Made by a program: the position numbers and the translations under genes | The notes under the pieces: model-generated | Database searches by the model: none | What the model saw: the letters and a program-made list of their open reading frames with translations, nothing else | What the model was told of the DNA's origin: nothing | In this document: in pieces, positions 1-8,314 of the stretch | Layout of the letters: the number at the start of each line of letters is the position of its first letter | Numbering within the stretch: position 1 is the first letter of the stretch | NCBI GenBank assembly: GCA_963786305.1 | Contig: CAWAYL010000003.1 | Coordinates: 1-64,000, forward strand | Source: CAKZLS01 sp963786305 | GTDB taxonomy: Bacteria; Pseudomonadota; Alphaproteobacteria; Rhodospirillales; Defluviicoccaceae | Length of the DNA stretch: 64,000 nucleotides | Direction: 5' to 3'

Positions 1-252
1 CCACCATTGATCAAGGTTTTTTTGCGGGGCTGTAACCCCGCGGATGTGATTGACGATGATGTCCCTGGTTGACCAGCGTAGCGCCGTGCTCGGGGCCGTC
101 CAGGACGCTTCGCGCCGGCTGTGCCGGTGCCGCGGAGCGGCATCCTGGACCGCCCCTGCGCGCGGTGCTGTCGGCGGCTCCGGTCGGGACGAAGGGATGG
201 TCGTCGGCGTCGAACAAAGGGATGGGGCGGTTTGCCGGCGCACCGGTGCACC
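1..252. other. Non-coding left edge beside IS110 transposase
   Basis: No convincing gene is visible here. A T-run at 17-23 is followed by a small perfect hairpin, GCGGGG (24-29) and CCCCGC (36-41) with a six-base loop. Because the T-run precedes the hairpin on the plus strand, and would read as A-run after it on the minus strand, this is not a standard intrinsic terminator in either direction. The segment lies downstream of the IS110 transposase and probably contains that element's 3' end, whose boundary I cannot place. Confidence 0.4.
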
Positions 253-1518
253 TCATGCGGCTTCGGTCACCTCCCGGGTGGCGTGGTTTGGATCGAACAG
301 CCGGCGGTTGGCGAGCATGGCGCAGGCGACGGCGAGCAGGCGGTCGGCGACGCTACGCAGCGCCCGGCCATGGCTGTGACCGCGTTTTCGCAGCGCGGCG
401 TAGCGGCCGCGGCTGACGGCGTCGTGCTGAATGGCGACGCGGGCCCAATGATAGACCGCGTTGCGCAGGCGGAGGTGGCAGGCGTTGCGCATGAGGACGA
501 TACAGCGTTTGCCGCTGCGCCGGGTCACCGGAGCGACGCCCGACAGCGTCCGCAGGGCTCGATAGTCCCGCGCGCGCACGGGCTCCCAGGCTTCTGCGAG
601 CAGCGTGGCGAGGACGATCCGTCCCACCCCCGGCAGGGACTTGAGGATCGCGACGTCGCTCGGCTCGTCCGATGGCTCCGGGGTCTCGTCCTCGCCACCG
701 CCGGCGAGCGCGTCGCACAGCGCATCGAGACGGCGATGCGCTTGCTTGATCTGCCGGTTCACCAGCTTCAGCCGTTGGACGACGGTGCCGATGTGGGCGA
801 CCGCCGCCTCCGTGGTGCCGGCCGCCACCGTCAGCGGCTTCTGACGCAACCGGCCGAGAGCTTCCGCGGCATCGAGCCGGCGGATGCGATGCTTCTTGAA
901 CACCCGATCGACGCTGCTCTCGCGGACCCGCGCCGCCTTCGCCGGCGTCGGCGCCAGGCCCCACAGATCGAGAAACCAATCGGCGGCGACGTCGCCGCCG
1001 GCCACATCAAGGGCCTGCGGGTAATACCGCCAGAGCTGCTCGCGGACGCGGTTGGCGAGGCGGGTGCGGTCCTGTTGCAGGTCCTCGCTCATGCGCGACC
1101 ATTCCCGCAGCTCGACGACGACCGGGTCGCTAACGGCGAGGCCGCGGAAGCAATGCCGGTCGGTGCGCAGCGAGTCGCCGAGAACATGGGCGTCTCGGCG
1201 ATCGTCCTTGGCCCCGGCCACGCTAAAGCGGTCGCGGAACCGGTCGAGCTGCTTCGGGTTGACCGCGTAAACCCGGAAGCCCCGCTCCAGCAGCGTCTCC
1301 ACCACCGGGCCATGCGGAACCTCGATGGTCACCGCGATCGCCGCCGGTTCAGCGCCGGTCGACGTCACAACCCAATCGCACAGATCGGCGAGACCCGCGC
1401 CGCCGTGCGGGAACGCCCGTTCACCAACGATCGCGCCGGCGGCGTCAAGCACACAGACCTGGTGCGCCTCGCGCCCCCAGTCCACACCCACGAACCATTG
1501 TGGTGCCTCTTCCATCAT
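253..1518 (-). CDS. IS110-family transposase (DEDD recombinase)
   Basis: This encodes a 421-residue transposase of the IS110 family, which recombines donor and target DNA using a RuvC-like DEDD domain plus a C-terminal Transposase_20 domain. Visible motifs are VGVDWG near residue 13 (first Asp), the Glu in TIEVPHG near 66, the DDRRDAHVLGD block near 105-115, the helix-hairpin-like LKSLPGVGRIVLATLLAEA near 293, and SGVAPVTRRSG near 326 carrying the serine conserved in the Tnp domain. I chose the ATG at 1516-1518 because a GGAGG Shine-Dalgarno sits eight bases upstream; a GTG at 1531-1533 would add five residues. The frame is uninterrupted, so the enzyme may be active. Family members of this type are guided by a bridge RNA encoded next to the gene. 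Confidence 0.93.
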   Translation of the reverse strand: MMEEAPQWFVGVDWGREAHQVCVLDAAGAIVGERAFPHGGAGLADLCDWVVTSTGAEPAAIAVTIEVPHGPVVETLLERGFRVYAVNPKQLDRFRDRFSVAGAKDDRRDAHVLGDSLRTDRHCFRGLAVSDPVVVELREWSRMSEDLQQDRTRLANRVREQLWRYYPQALDVAGGDVAADWFLDLWGLAPTPAKAARVRESSVDRVFKKHRIRRLDAAEALGRLRQKPLTVAAGTTEAAVAHIGTVVQRLKLVNRQIKQAHRRLDALCDALAGGGEDETPEPSDEPSDVAILKSLPGVGRIVLATLLAEAWEPVRARDYRALRTLSGVAPVTRRSGKRCIVLMRNACHLRLRNAVYHWARVAIQHDAVSRGRYAALRKRGHSHGRALRSVADRLLAVACAMLANRRLFDPNHATREVTEAA

Positions 1519-1760
1519 CGCTTCGCCCTCCACGGTGGTCCACTGTCGTCCAGGCCGCCGCGACGTTTACCGATCCCTGTACTGGCGCTCTCGGCGCGAC
1601 TCCCCACCGGGCATCCGTCGCAGCCAACCCGCCGGGGCACGCGTCCCCCCCAGGTGCTCGCGGCACAGGAGGAAATGGGTCGCTCCCGGCGGGCCGGCCC
1701 GGTCACATCAGCCTATACCAAAGACCAATTCAATGACCGCGTGAAGGGTACAGGAGGGTT
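1519..1760 (-). ncRNA. Candidate IS110 bridge-RNA region (5' of transposase)
   Basis: About 240 bases upstream of the IS110 start carry no gene. In IS110-group elements (as opposed to the IS1111 group) the non-coding end 5' of the transposase encodes the bridge RNA whose two loops pair with target and donor DNA. The segment has self-complementary GC-rich stretches such as GCCGGCCCGCCGGG (around 1688-1706, minus strand) and a TATAGG-like box near 1713-1718. I infer the RNA from position only; loops and guide sequences were not resolved and the element boundary is unknown. Confidence 0.3.
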
Positions 1761-1770
1761 GGTTCGTTTC
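1761..1770. repeat. Left flanking direct repeat of IS1595 element
   Basis: GGTTCGTTTC lies immediately outside the left inverted repeat; GGTTCGTTTT (4350-4359) lies immediately outside the right one. The 9/10 match directly abutting both ends fits a target-site duplication, though IS1595 elements usually duplicate 8 bases. Confidence 0.55.
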
Positions 1771-1799
1771 GTGCCTGTCCGGTTATCACCCACACCCAC
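1771..1799. repeat. IS1595 left terminal inverted repeat
   Basis: Reads GTGCCTGTCCGGTT, three variable bases, then ACCCACACCCAC. It is the reverse complement of 4321-4349 with two mismatches. Confidence 0.85.
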
Positions 1800-1878
1800 A
1801 ACATCTAGGGTGCGCCCACTCTCCTGAGTAAAGCTCGTCATAGGTCGGAGCGGAGGTATCTCCGGCAATGCCGAGCAG

Positions 1879-2782
1879 TCATCGGAAGGCGTTGAACGGG
1901 TAAAATCGTCGGTTGAAGCGGAACGTGAACTCGTTGAGATAGGCCTGAAGGTGCTGATGGCTCACGCCGTGATGGGTTCCGTTCAGCCAGGTCTTGAGGT
2001 TGGAGAAGACGAGATGGACGATTGGCAGATACTCCTCCGCCACCCGATGATCGCCTCGTTCAGCGACGGCGAGGTGTTTGAAGCCGCGCTTGATGAGGCT
2101 GTTGTAGCCGGTCCAGTCGTCGGTGATGATCTGTGCGTCCGGCGCAACGACCTCTTCGACGAAGCCGCAGAGGGATGCCTCGCTGCGGTCCTGGGCGATA
2201 GCGAGCCGGACGCGCCCAGCATAGCGCCCACCCTTCCGCTTATCGAGCCATGAGCCCGGTTCGCGCTGGCGGACTTCGACGGCGCTGACCACCAGAACCT
2301 TGTCGTGGACGCCTCGGCCTTTGCCGCGCGTCCGCCCGCCCACATAGGCTTCGTCCACTTCGACGTGTTCGTCAGGGATGCCGCCGATCCGGTCCTGATC
2401 CGGACGCACCATCCCGGAGCGCAGCTTGTGAAGGATCTGAAAGGCCAAGCTGACGCTGAAACTGCGTTGCAGACATGCCGTCCGTCTGACTGGAAACAAG
2501 ATAGGCGGCCCAGAACCACACGCTCAACGGCGTATGCGTCCGTTCCATCACTGTCCCGACCGTCAGGCCGGTGTCCCGACGGCACTTGCGGCACCGCAAG
2601 ACTGCTGGGCGATTGGCGAAGCGGAACGGATCTCTGGCCTCATGGCAGTGAGGGCAGACGAACCCATTGCCCCATCGAGCTTTTTCAAGGTATGCAGTAC
2701 AAGCTGCGTCGTCAGGGAAAAGCCGTTGGAACGCGGGAAGCGACGCCGGAAATGGCAGGTCATCCCGCTGCAAAACGTCCAT
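1879..2782 (-). pseudogene. IS1595-family ISXO2-like transposase, frameshifted
   Basis: The N-terminal frame (from ATG at 2780-2782) carries a zinc ribbon, CPHC and CRKC, typical of ISXO2-like transposases, and runs to RQLGLS. The DDE-like catalytic part continues in another frame from AFQILHKLRSGMV, with EHVEVDEAYVGG, ITDDWTGYN and the C-terminal NEFTFRFNRR. The frame changes near 2450. Family members as I remember them have a few more residues between GLS and AFQ, so the break may be a short deletion between CCTTTC repeats rather than a one-base error. The C-terminus stops right after FNAFR, a little short for the family. No functional product is expected. Confidence 0.8.
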
Positions 2783-2822
2783 TTCCACTCTAACACCCCT
2801 GCCTGCCTTTGATGGCACAGCC

Positions 2823-2828
2823 TACATA
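2823..2828. repeat. TACATA repeat flanking the IS5 element (left)
   Basis: TACATA at 2823-2828 touches the left inverted repeat and is repeated at 4313-4318 touching the right one. It is consistent with a target duplication, of which at least the TA is common for this family. Confidence 0.5.
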
Positions 2829-4312
2829 GTCGACCCTGAAAAACGGCTAAGCGATTGATTTCTGGAGGCTGGGACATCGCTGCCAAGTATTGGTTTTTGC
2901 GACGGCGGCGAAGAGGGCAGCCAGGAAACAGGCAAAAAGATGCCTCAACTTGTTGAGGATGAGCCGCAGGTTGTGGCCGGCCGCGGCCAGGGTCGCGTTG
3001 ATCCTGTCGCCATCGTGACCGAGCAGATAGTTCCTGCCAAGCCTGCCGTCGTTCTTGGCATGGCCGATCATCGGCTCGATGGCCGATCGTCGCTTGAGTT
3101 CGCGTTTCATTTGGGCGCGTGAGGCCTCGTCTTTGCCCGGAGAGCATGACCGTGGCGGGGCCCTTGTAATCGTGACCCTTGTAGCCCTTGTCGGCGTAAG
3201 CGCGTTCGAGCGTGACGCCGCTCATGGCCTCGGCCTGGTCGAGGGTGGCTTGCAGGGTGTGGCCGTCGTAGGGATTGTCCTCGAAGGCCTTGGCGGCGAG
3301 GAACAGGCCCTCCCTGTTGGTTGCCGCGATCCCCACCTTGCAGCCGAATTCGTAGCGCTTGTGGGCCTTGCCCTTGGCGATGCAGACCACCTCGGGAGCA
3401 TGCAGGCTGTAGAGCTTGTTCTTATCCTTGGGTTGTTGGACAAGCAACCGCTCGACCAACCCCAGCAGGCGGGCGAAACGGGCTTCTCGTTCATCATCGC
3501 CGGCGATCTTGCGGCCGACGTCGCGATAGACCCGTCCGAGATAGGTCCTGAGACGCTTCAACTCCCGGCGCATGCGCCTGTATTGCTTGGCGTGGGCATG
3601 GCGTCCGGCCTTGGCCGCGGCCTTCTTGGCCAGCCGCGTGTGGCTCTGACGCAACGTGACGCCGGCCTTCTTCGCCTGGCGCACCAAGGTCTGCAGCGCC
3701 TTGAGATAAAGCCGGCTGTCGGTCGGGTGGGCGATGGCTTTCTCCTGGACCGTGGTATCGACCGTAACCCGCTCCAGGCTGGAGGGCTTCACCGTGCCGC
3801 TGGCAAGCGCCATCTCGACCGTGGCCTTCAACACCCGGTCCATCTCTTCCGCGCCGACCCGCTTGCGCCAGCGGGTCATCAGCGACGGATCGATCGGCGG
3901 CGCGTGCTGGAAAAACTCGAAGCCGCAGAAGTACTGCCAGTAGGGGTTCTCCACCCAGCGCGCCACCGTCTCCTCGTCGGAGTGATCGTAGGTGTGTTTC
4001 AGATAGTGCAATCCGACCATCAGCCGCGTCGGCTTGGCCGCCCGCCCGACCGGCTTGTAAAAGCCCCCGAAGGTCTCGTCAAAATCCCGCCACGGCACCA
4101 ACGCCGCCAGACGCACCAGCGGGTGCTTCAGGTCGATGATCGCGTCCAACCGCTCGCGGAAGAAATCGGTGTCGCCACGTGATTGCTTCGAAGGTTCCAT
4201 CGGAAAACACCAGAAATTATGGCTCCAGACATCGGTTTCCCGCATTTTCCGATATTCAGATTCCCGAGGGAATCCCTTAAATTCAAAACCTTCCAAGTTT
4301 TTCAGGGCGGAC
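2829..4312 (-). mobile_element. IS5-family insertion sequence nested in IS1595
   Basis: A 1484-bp element with 16-bp terminal inverted repeats at 2829-2844 and 4297-4312 that match at 14 of 16 positions (shared core CCCTGAAAAAC). TACATA is found at both outer borders. It carries one leftward transposase gene (2847-4200). It lies inside the IS1595 element, between that element's transposase start and its right inverted repeat, so it arrived second. Confidence 0.85.
2847..4200 (-). pseudogene. IS5-family transposase with one frameshift
   Basis: Starts with ATG at 4198-4200 (MEPSKQSRGDTDFF). The N-terminal domain (DUF772-like, VGLHYLKHTYDHSDEETVAR), the first catalytic Asp in ERVTVDTTVQEKAI, and the second in YADKGYKG are in one frame. 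The last catalytic Glu, in RRSAIEPMIGHAKNDGRL, is in a second frame. The switch is near 3118, where CCC instead of CC in the stretch encoding LTR-QMKREL would explain it. Removing one C restores an unbroken protein of about 450 residues, the normal length. The break may therefore be a sequence error and the element may be intact. Confidence 0.82.
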
Positions 4313-4320
4313 TACATATA

Positions 4321-4349
4321 GTGGGTGTGGGTTACAACCGGACAGGCAC
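4321..4349. repeat. IS1595 right terminal inverted repeat
   Basis: Reverse complement of 1771-1799 with two mismatches; followed directly by GGTTCGTTTT (4350-4359), the partner of the left flanking repeat. Confidence 0.85.
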
Positions 4350-4359
4350 GGTTCGTTTT

Positions 4360-4607
4360 CTTGAAAACAACCCTGTGCACAGTAGGTTTGTCTATGAAAA
4401 TTGTCGAAAGCGGCCCCCGTTTGTTTTTGGCAACATGCCCTGCCCGCGACCCGCAATTATGATGGAGGGGCGTGGTAAGGGGGAGGATAACATCCGCAAT
4501 CTGAACCCTCTTGCTCGGGCGATATTCCATGCAGGGATGTGCCGAGGCCTCCCGCTATTGCAACTGGTTCGCCAACGGCGATCGCGCGACATAGTGCATC
4601 CTTTTCC
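4360..4607. other. Intergenic gap between IS1595 and recombinase
   Basis: I see no supported gene, RNA or repeat in these 248 bases. Short open frames exist but run into the neighbouring IS or lack family resemblance. Confidence 0.4.
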
Positions 4608-6695
4608 TTAGATCCCTGGTAGTGTCAGGGTCTTAACATCTTGTAAAGCTTGGAAGTTGTTTGGTCTGCGGGCGACAATTTCTCGGACGCCTATCCGAAC
4701 CGCCTCGGTATCGAGCGCAGCCACCGGAACTTTCCAGGGCGCCGAGTGCATGGCCTGCTCGGCAGGCAGCACGCCGTCTCTTATCAGTTTGTGAACGGAA
4801 CCGACACAGATCCCGAGACGGGTTGCCGTTGCATCGACACTGATCGTGTCCTCGGCGGTATCGGGGTCGAAGGCTGCGATCCCCAAACGTTCGCGGAACT
4901 CACGCACGCGCACCGTCGTCCACGATTCGCCATCTTCCGACTTGCAGCGCATCCGGTTCATGGTCACGGCAAGCTGACGATCCGGCCATTGCCCTCCAAG
5001 CTTGCGCATGACCTCGACTGCACTGGGATGGCGATCTTCCGGATAGCGACCGGATCTGGCCCGCGCAACCCGGAGCTCAGTATGCCGTCCACCGACCCAG
5101 TGGATGACAACGACGGCTTCATGGGCGACGTCATCCAGATCGATCACGACTTCATGGATCAGAATATGGACCAGGCGCTGCTTGACCCGGGCATCGGTCG
5201 TTGGTGCGTTCCAAACAGCCGGCAGATCCTGCGCGAGCTGCATCAAGGCTTCTTGATCGATCTTTGGACGTGCTGCGGCCTCTGCCTCCTTGTCGACGAG
5301 GCGTCGCTCGAGTTCGATGACACGCTCGAGGGCTACGTTCCACCTCGCCTCCAGTTCACGGGCAACATGTCGTTTGGCCGGGTCGACCAGCTCATAGCGA
5401 CGTGACGCCAAGGACGCCTCGTAGCGCGCCTCTTCAAGCTCACGCTCTACGGCTTGCCGCATTTCGGCAGCAGCCTTGGTCACTTGGTCGGCAGCGTGCA
5501 TCGCCGCGTCGAAGGCGCGATCCGAGACCGCTTCCAGGATCTGCTCTGCTATGGCACGGTCGACACGAACCCCGCCGATGCCGATGCAAAGCCCGGCGCC
5601 GACATGGCCGTCATCACCTCGGCACTGATAGCGATGGGCATGGCCGGAGCGCATGCCGTAGAAGACGCGCATCATGCGGCCGCAGTGCCCGCAACGGACC
5701 AGCCCAGTCAGAAGGGCGCGGCCACCGCGCGCTGCTTTTCGGGAGGCCCGCTTTTGCATGTGGGCGTTCTCCTGGATCATGCGCTGGTTTTCCTTGAACG
5801 CCTCCCAGGTGATGTAACCCTGGTGATTGTCTTTCAGCAAAGCGCCCCAGTCCTTCATGCCTCGGCGATGACCATTGCTCTTGCGCCCGCGGCCATCGAC
5901 CATGTCGGTTCGATGACTTCTCCTGCCAAAGGCGTAGGCGCCGGCATAGATCGGGCTTTTCAGGACCTGCATGACCGTATGATAGGCCGCCGGCTTCCAC
6001 TCGATCTTGTAGCTCGCCGCGTTGCGCCGGACGACCGGAAGCTGGATCTTCGACAGCCGCGCCCAAAGGAAAACCTGACGGCCACTGCCAAGCTCGCGGA
6101 ATTTCTTGAACAACAGATGGATCGTGTCGGCCACCCGCTCATCCGGATCCATCTCGATCTGGCCACCCTCGCTCCAGCAGTAACCAGGCGGCAGAGTGAA
6201 CCGCAGTTGGCCGCGCTGCGCCTTAGAGTCACGGGCCGCCTGGCCTCGCTGGCGCAGAAGGCTCAGCTCATATTCCGACATCGTTCCCTTCAAACCCAAC
6301 AACAGCCGATCATTGATCAGCTGCGGATCATAGACACCGTCAGGATCGATCACCAGGGTGCCGGCAAGAGCGCAAAGGTCGATCAAGTGATGCCAGTCTC
6401 GGCCATTTCGCGCCAACCTTGAGGCCTCGATGCAATACACGGCGCCTACACCACCACCACAAACGGCAGCAACCAACTTCTGGAAACCTGGTCGCTCGAT
6501 CTGACCGGAACCCGAGCGGCCGAGATCATCATCAATGGTCGTCACCGACACAAACCCGGCCGCTTTGGCCTTGTCGGCCAATGCATACTGTAGCCGTTGG
6601 CTCTCGGTATTGCCGGCAACCTGAGCCATGGTCGATTGGCGAATATAGACCACCGCGTCGCGTGCGAGGTGATCTGACGTGAACTTAGGATTCAT
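4608..6695 (-). CDS. Large serine recombinase
   Basis: A 695-residue site-specific recombinase. The N-terminal resolvase domain shows the nucleophile in VVYIRQSTMAQV (Ser21) and the active-site block CIEASRLARNGRD near residues 88-100. A recombinase domain follows (about 170-300), then a zinc ribbon with CGHCGRMM and two further cysteines (about 338-375), a coiled coil around 400-480, and a C-terminal extension with excisionase/HTH-like repeats (SVDATATRLGICVGSVHKLI). The start has a textbook AAGGAGG six bases upstream. It overlaps the upstream small ORF by 11 bases, so the two are translationally coupled. Genes of this kind act in integration/excision of accessory DNA; no attachment site was identified. 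The frame is intact. Confidence 0.9.
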   Translation of the reverse strand: MNPKFTSDHLARDAVVYIRQSTMAQVAGNTESQRLQYALADKAKAAGFVSVTTIDDDLGRSGSGQIERPGFQKLVAAVCGGGVGAVYCIEASRLARNGRDWHHLIDLCALAGTLVIDPDGVYDPQLINDRLLLGLKGTMSEYELSLLRQRGQAARDSKAQRGQLRFTLPPGYCWSEGGQIEMDPDERVADTIHLLFKKFRELGSGRQVFLWARLSKIQLPVVRRNAASYKIEWKPAAYHTVMQVLKSPIYAGAYAFGRRSHRTDMVDGRGRKSNGHRRGMKDWGALLKDNHQGYITWEAFKENQRMIQENAHMQKRASRKAARGGRALLTGLVRCGHCGRMMRVFYGMRSGHAHRYQCRGDDGHVGAGLCIGIGGVRVDRAIAEQILEAVSDRAFDAAMHAADQVTKAAAEMRQAVERELEEARYEASLASRRYELVDPAKRHVARELEARWNVALERVIELERRLVDKEAEAAARPKIDQEALMQLAQDLPAVWNAPTTDARVKQRLVHILIHEVVIDLDDVAHEAVVVIHWVGGRHTELRVARARSGRYPEDRHPSAVEVMRKLGGQWPDRQLAVTMNRMRCKSEDGESWTTVRVREFRERLGIAAFDPDTAEDTISVDATATRLGICVGSVHKLIRDGVLPAEQAMHSAPWKVPVAALDTEAVRIGVREIVARRPNNFQALQDVKTLTLPGI

Positions 6696-6867
6696 CGCCG
6701 ACCTCCTTCACGCTGAGCTTCAGCACGCTCCGGTCGAGGGCGCCGAGCAGCAGGTCGGCGAGGGCTTCGAGCAGTTCCTGTGAGTCCGACGTCAACGGCG
6801 GCTCGGCCGTCGGTCGTTCCAGCCGCAGACGGAGTTGCGTTCGTGGTTGCATCTTCTGCTGGTTCAT
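6685..6867 (-). CDS. Small companion ORF of serine recombinase
   Basis: A 60-residue protein starting MNQQKMQPRTQLRLRLERP. ATG at 6865-6867 is preferred because AGGAGG lies six bases upstream; another ATG at 6873 abuts that site. The C-terminal half (LLEALADLLLGALD) is a predicted helix. Its stop overlaps the recombinase start by 11 bases. I recall similar short proteins preceding recombinases of this class in alphaproteobacteria, but know no function. The tight coupling and strong ribosome sites support it as real. Confidence 0.65.
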   Translation of the reverse strand: MNQQKMQPRTQLRLRLERPTAEPPLTSDSQELLEALADLLLGALDRSVLKLSVKEVGDES

Positions 6868-7198
6868 CGGCATCCTCCTCTTTGATGGGAAGAGGCGAAG
6901 ATGCGCCGTCAGTCAGTTCCTGCGACAGGGTCCTGAGAACCAACGACAATTCCAAAAGTGTATCGACCGCTACCAGCGGCGGGCCGATCGCCATGCTGAC
7001 ACAGGCAGCGCCATCGCACATCCAGGCGGGAACCTCACGCGTCAGTCCCGGTCGCTCCTCGACAATTAGGACTTCGACGCCATCCCGACGAGCGCCGCGG
7101 TGGGCAGGAAGCCGCTGTCCATACAGCGGATGCCATGGATATTCGATCCGAACGGATCGCGAAGGGTATGCAGAATGATGGTCAGTTTGGGCGTGGTG
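6692..7198 (-). pseudogene. 5'-truncated companion ORF of recombinase module
   Basis: From a stop at about 7199-7201 a minus-strand frame reads VRIEYPWHPLYGQRLPA then VEVLIVEERPGLTREVPAW and LVAVDTLLELSLVLRTL. This is protein-like and resembles short proteins encoded just upstream of such recombinases (DUF5372-like, from memory). No ATG, GTG or TTG precedes the conserved start, so the 5' end seems lost, perhaps by the event that joined this module to the TA pair at 7212. The last third of the open frame overlaps the small ORF at 6685-6867 and is probably not coding. Confidence 0.5.
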
Positions 7199-7211
7199 TT
7201 AAGTTACTTAC

Positions 7212-7928
7212 ATGGATGCGCGCATGGACACGGAGCGAAGTGAGCAGACCCTGGTCGGGATTGGTCTCTACACCGTGCCCGAGGCGTCTCGCTTGTCTCA
7301 CGTTCCCAATCGGACCATTCGCCGATGGATGCTCGGACATCGTACCGGCGGGGATGACGCGGCCCACGAATTGCCCCCGGTCTGGCACGGGCAGGTGCCG
7401 AGGATCGGCGAAACCTTCGGCCTGGGATTCCTTGATCTCATGGAGCTTCGCTTCGTCCGGGCGTTTCGCCAGCACGGCGTCAGTCTGGCCGTGATCCGGC
7501 AAACGGCGGAACGCGCCCGCGATATCTTCCAGCGGGACCATCCATTTACGCGGACGCGATTCCTGACGGATGGCCAATGGATCTTCGCCGAAACGGTGGA
7601 GGAGACCGGAGAGACAAAGCTTCTGAACCTGGCCAGAAGTCAGTACGCGTTCCAGGACGTCATCAAGCCCTCGCTGTACAAAAGCGTTCAGTTCTCGGAC
7701 GACGGCGACGCGGTGTCGTGGTTCCCGCTGTGGCCCAAAAAACAAGTGCTCGTCGATCCCCGCCGGTCCTTCGGCCGGCCCATCGTCGCCCATGGCGGCG
7801 TGCCGACCGAGGCACTCGCTCAAGCCGTCCAGGCGGAGGGCTCGGAGCAACGGGTCGCGCGCTGGTATGACGTGCCGGTGGAGGCGGTGAAGGCGGCCGT
7901 CGCGTTCGAAGGTGATCTCGCCGCTTGA
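7212..7928 (+). CDS. Antitoxin-like protein: MerR-type HTH plus DUF433
   Basis: A 238-residue protein. Residues 15-60 look like a MerR-type helix-turn-helix (GIGLYTVPEASRLSHVPNRT) and 75-110 resemble its dimer helix. The C-terminus (about 180-235) is a DUF433 domain, with VDPRRSFGRPIV, GVPTEALAQAV and WYDVPVEAVKAAV. DUF433 proteins are antitoxins paired with PIN-like toxins. The stop overlaps the start of the next gene by four bases (TTGA), the typical coupling of TA operons. The HTH suggests that it binds its own promoter. The start may be ATG 7212 or ATG 7224; neither has a strong ribosome site. Confidence 0.8.
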   Translation: MDARMDTERSEQTLVGIGLYTVPEASRLSHVPNRTIRRWMLGHRTGGDDAAHELPPVWHGQVPRIGETFGLGFLDLMELRFVRAFRQHGVSLAVIRQTAERARDIFQRDHPFTRTRFLTDGQWIFAETVEETGETKLLNLARSQYAFQDVIKPSLYKSVQFSDDGDAVSWFPLWPKKQVLVDPRRSFGRPIVAHGGVPTEALAQAVQAEGSEQRVARWYDVPVEAVKAAVAFEGDLAA

Positions 7929-8314
7929 GATACTTCTTCGACAACAATCTCTCCATCCACCTGGCCCATGCCCTTGCCGCCCTTTGCAAGGCCGAAAGTG
8001 TCGAAGTCATCCATCTGCGGGACAAGTTCCCCGCTGCCATTTCGGACATCGAATGGATCGGCGCTCTCGCGAAAGAGGGAGATTGGGTGGTGATTTCTCA
8101 GGATCGGCTGACCCGGAACCCGCTCGAAAAGGAAGCTCTGCGACGGTCGGGACTTACCGCGTTTATTCTCGTCAAGGGGTGGGCGCGGCACAATGGGTGG
8201 GAAATTGCCGCCCGGCCTGTCCGATGGTGGCCGAGAATCATGGAGGGCGCGGAACTGTTCGAGGGCGGCGCCGCCTTCGAGGTGCCCTGGATTTTCAGCG
8301 GCAAAGGCAAGTAA
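7925..8314 (+). CDS. PIN-like toxin (DUF5615/VapC45-type)
   Basis: A 129-residue protein with a PIN-like fold of the DUF5615 type, a putative RNase toxin. Acidic residues that could bind metal are Asp6 (YFFDNNLS), Asp41 (SDIEW) and Asp60 (ISQDRL). Translation starts with TTG inside the stop region of the DUF433 gene, giving a four-base overlap and implying low, coupled expression. The pair is a complete TA module in an otherwise decayed island. The family link is established knowledge; toxicity here is inferred. Confidence 0.8.
   Translation: MRYFFDNNLSIHLAHALAALCKAESVEVIHLRDKFPAAISDIEWIGALAKEGDWVVISQDRLTRNPLEKEALRRSGLTAFILVKGWARHNGWEIAARPVRWWPRIMEGAELFEGGAAFEVPWIFSGKGK

Larger units (their letters stand above)
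1771..4349 (-). mobile_element. IS1595-family (ISXO2-like) insertion sequence, interrupted by IS5
   Basis: The element is bounded by 29-bp terminal inverted repeats at 1771-1799 and 4321-4349 that match at 27 of 29 positions (outer end GTGCCTGTCCGGTT, inner part ACCCACACCCAC). Its transposase (1879-2782) reads leftward. An IS5-family element (2829-4312) is inserted between the transposase start and the right repeat. Removing the inserted element and its 6-bp flanking repeat leaves about 1.09 kb, an ordinary size for this family. The transposase is frameshifted, so the copy is probably dead. Confidence 0.82.

Noticed and set aside
24..41. Hairpin at the left edge as a terminator
   Set aside because: The T-run is on the wrong side for plus-strand termination and reads as an A-run after the hairpin on the minus strand.
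121..1827. 568-codon plus-strand open frame
   Set aside because: It is antisense to the IS110 transposase, whose motifs are unmistakable; the open frame is a GC-rich shadow.
6780..7178. 132-codon plus-strand ORF opposite the recombinase companion genes
   Set aside because: The minus-strand frame has protein-like motifs and coupling signals; the plus frame is a shadow.
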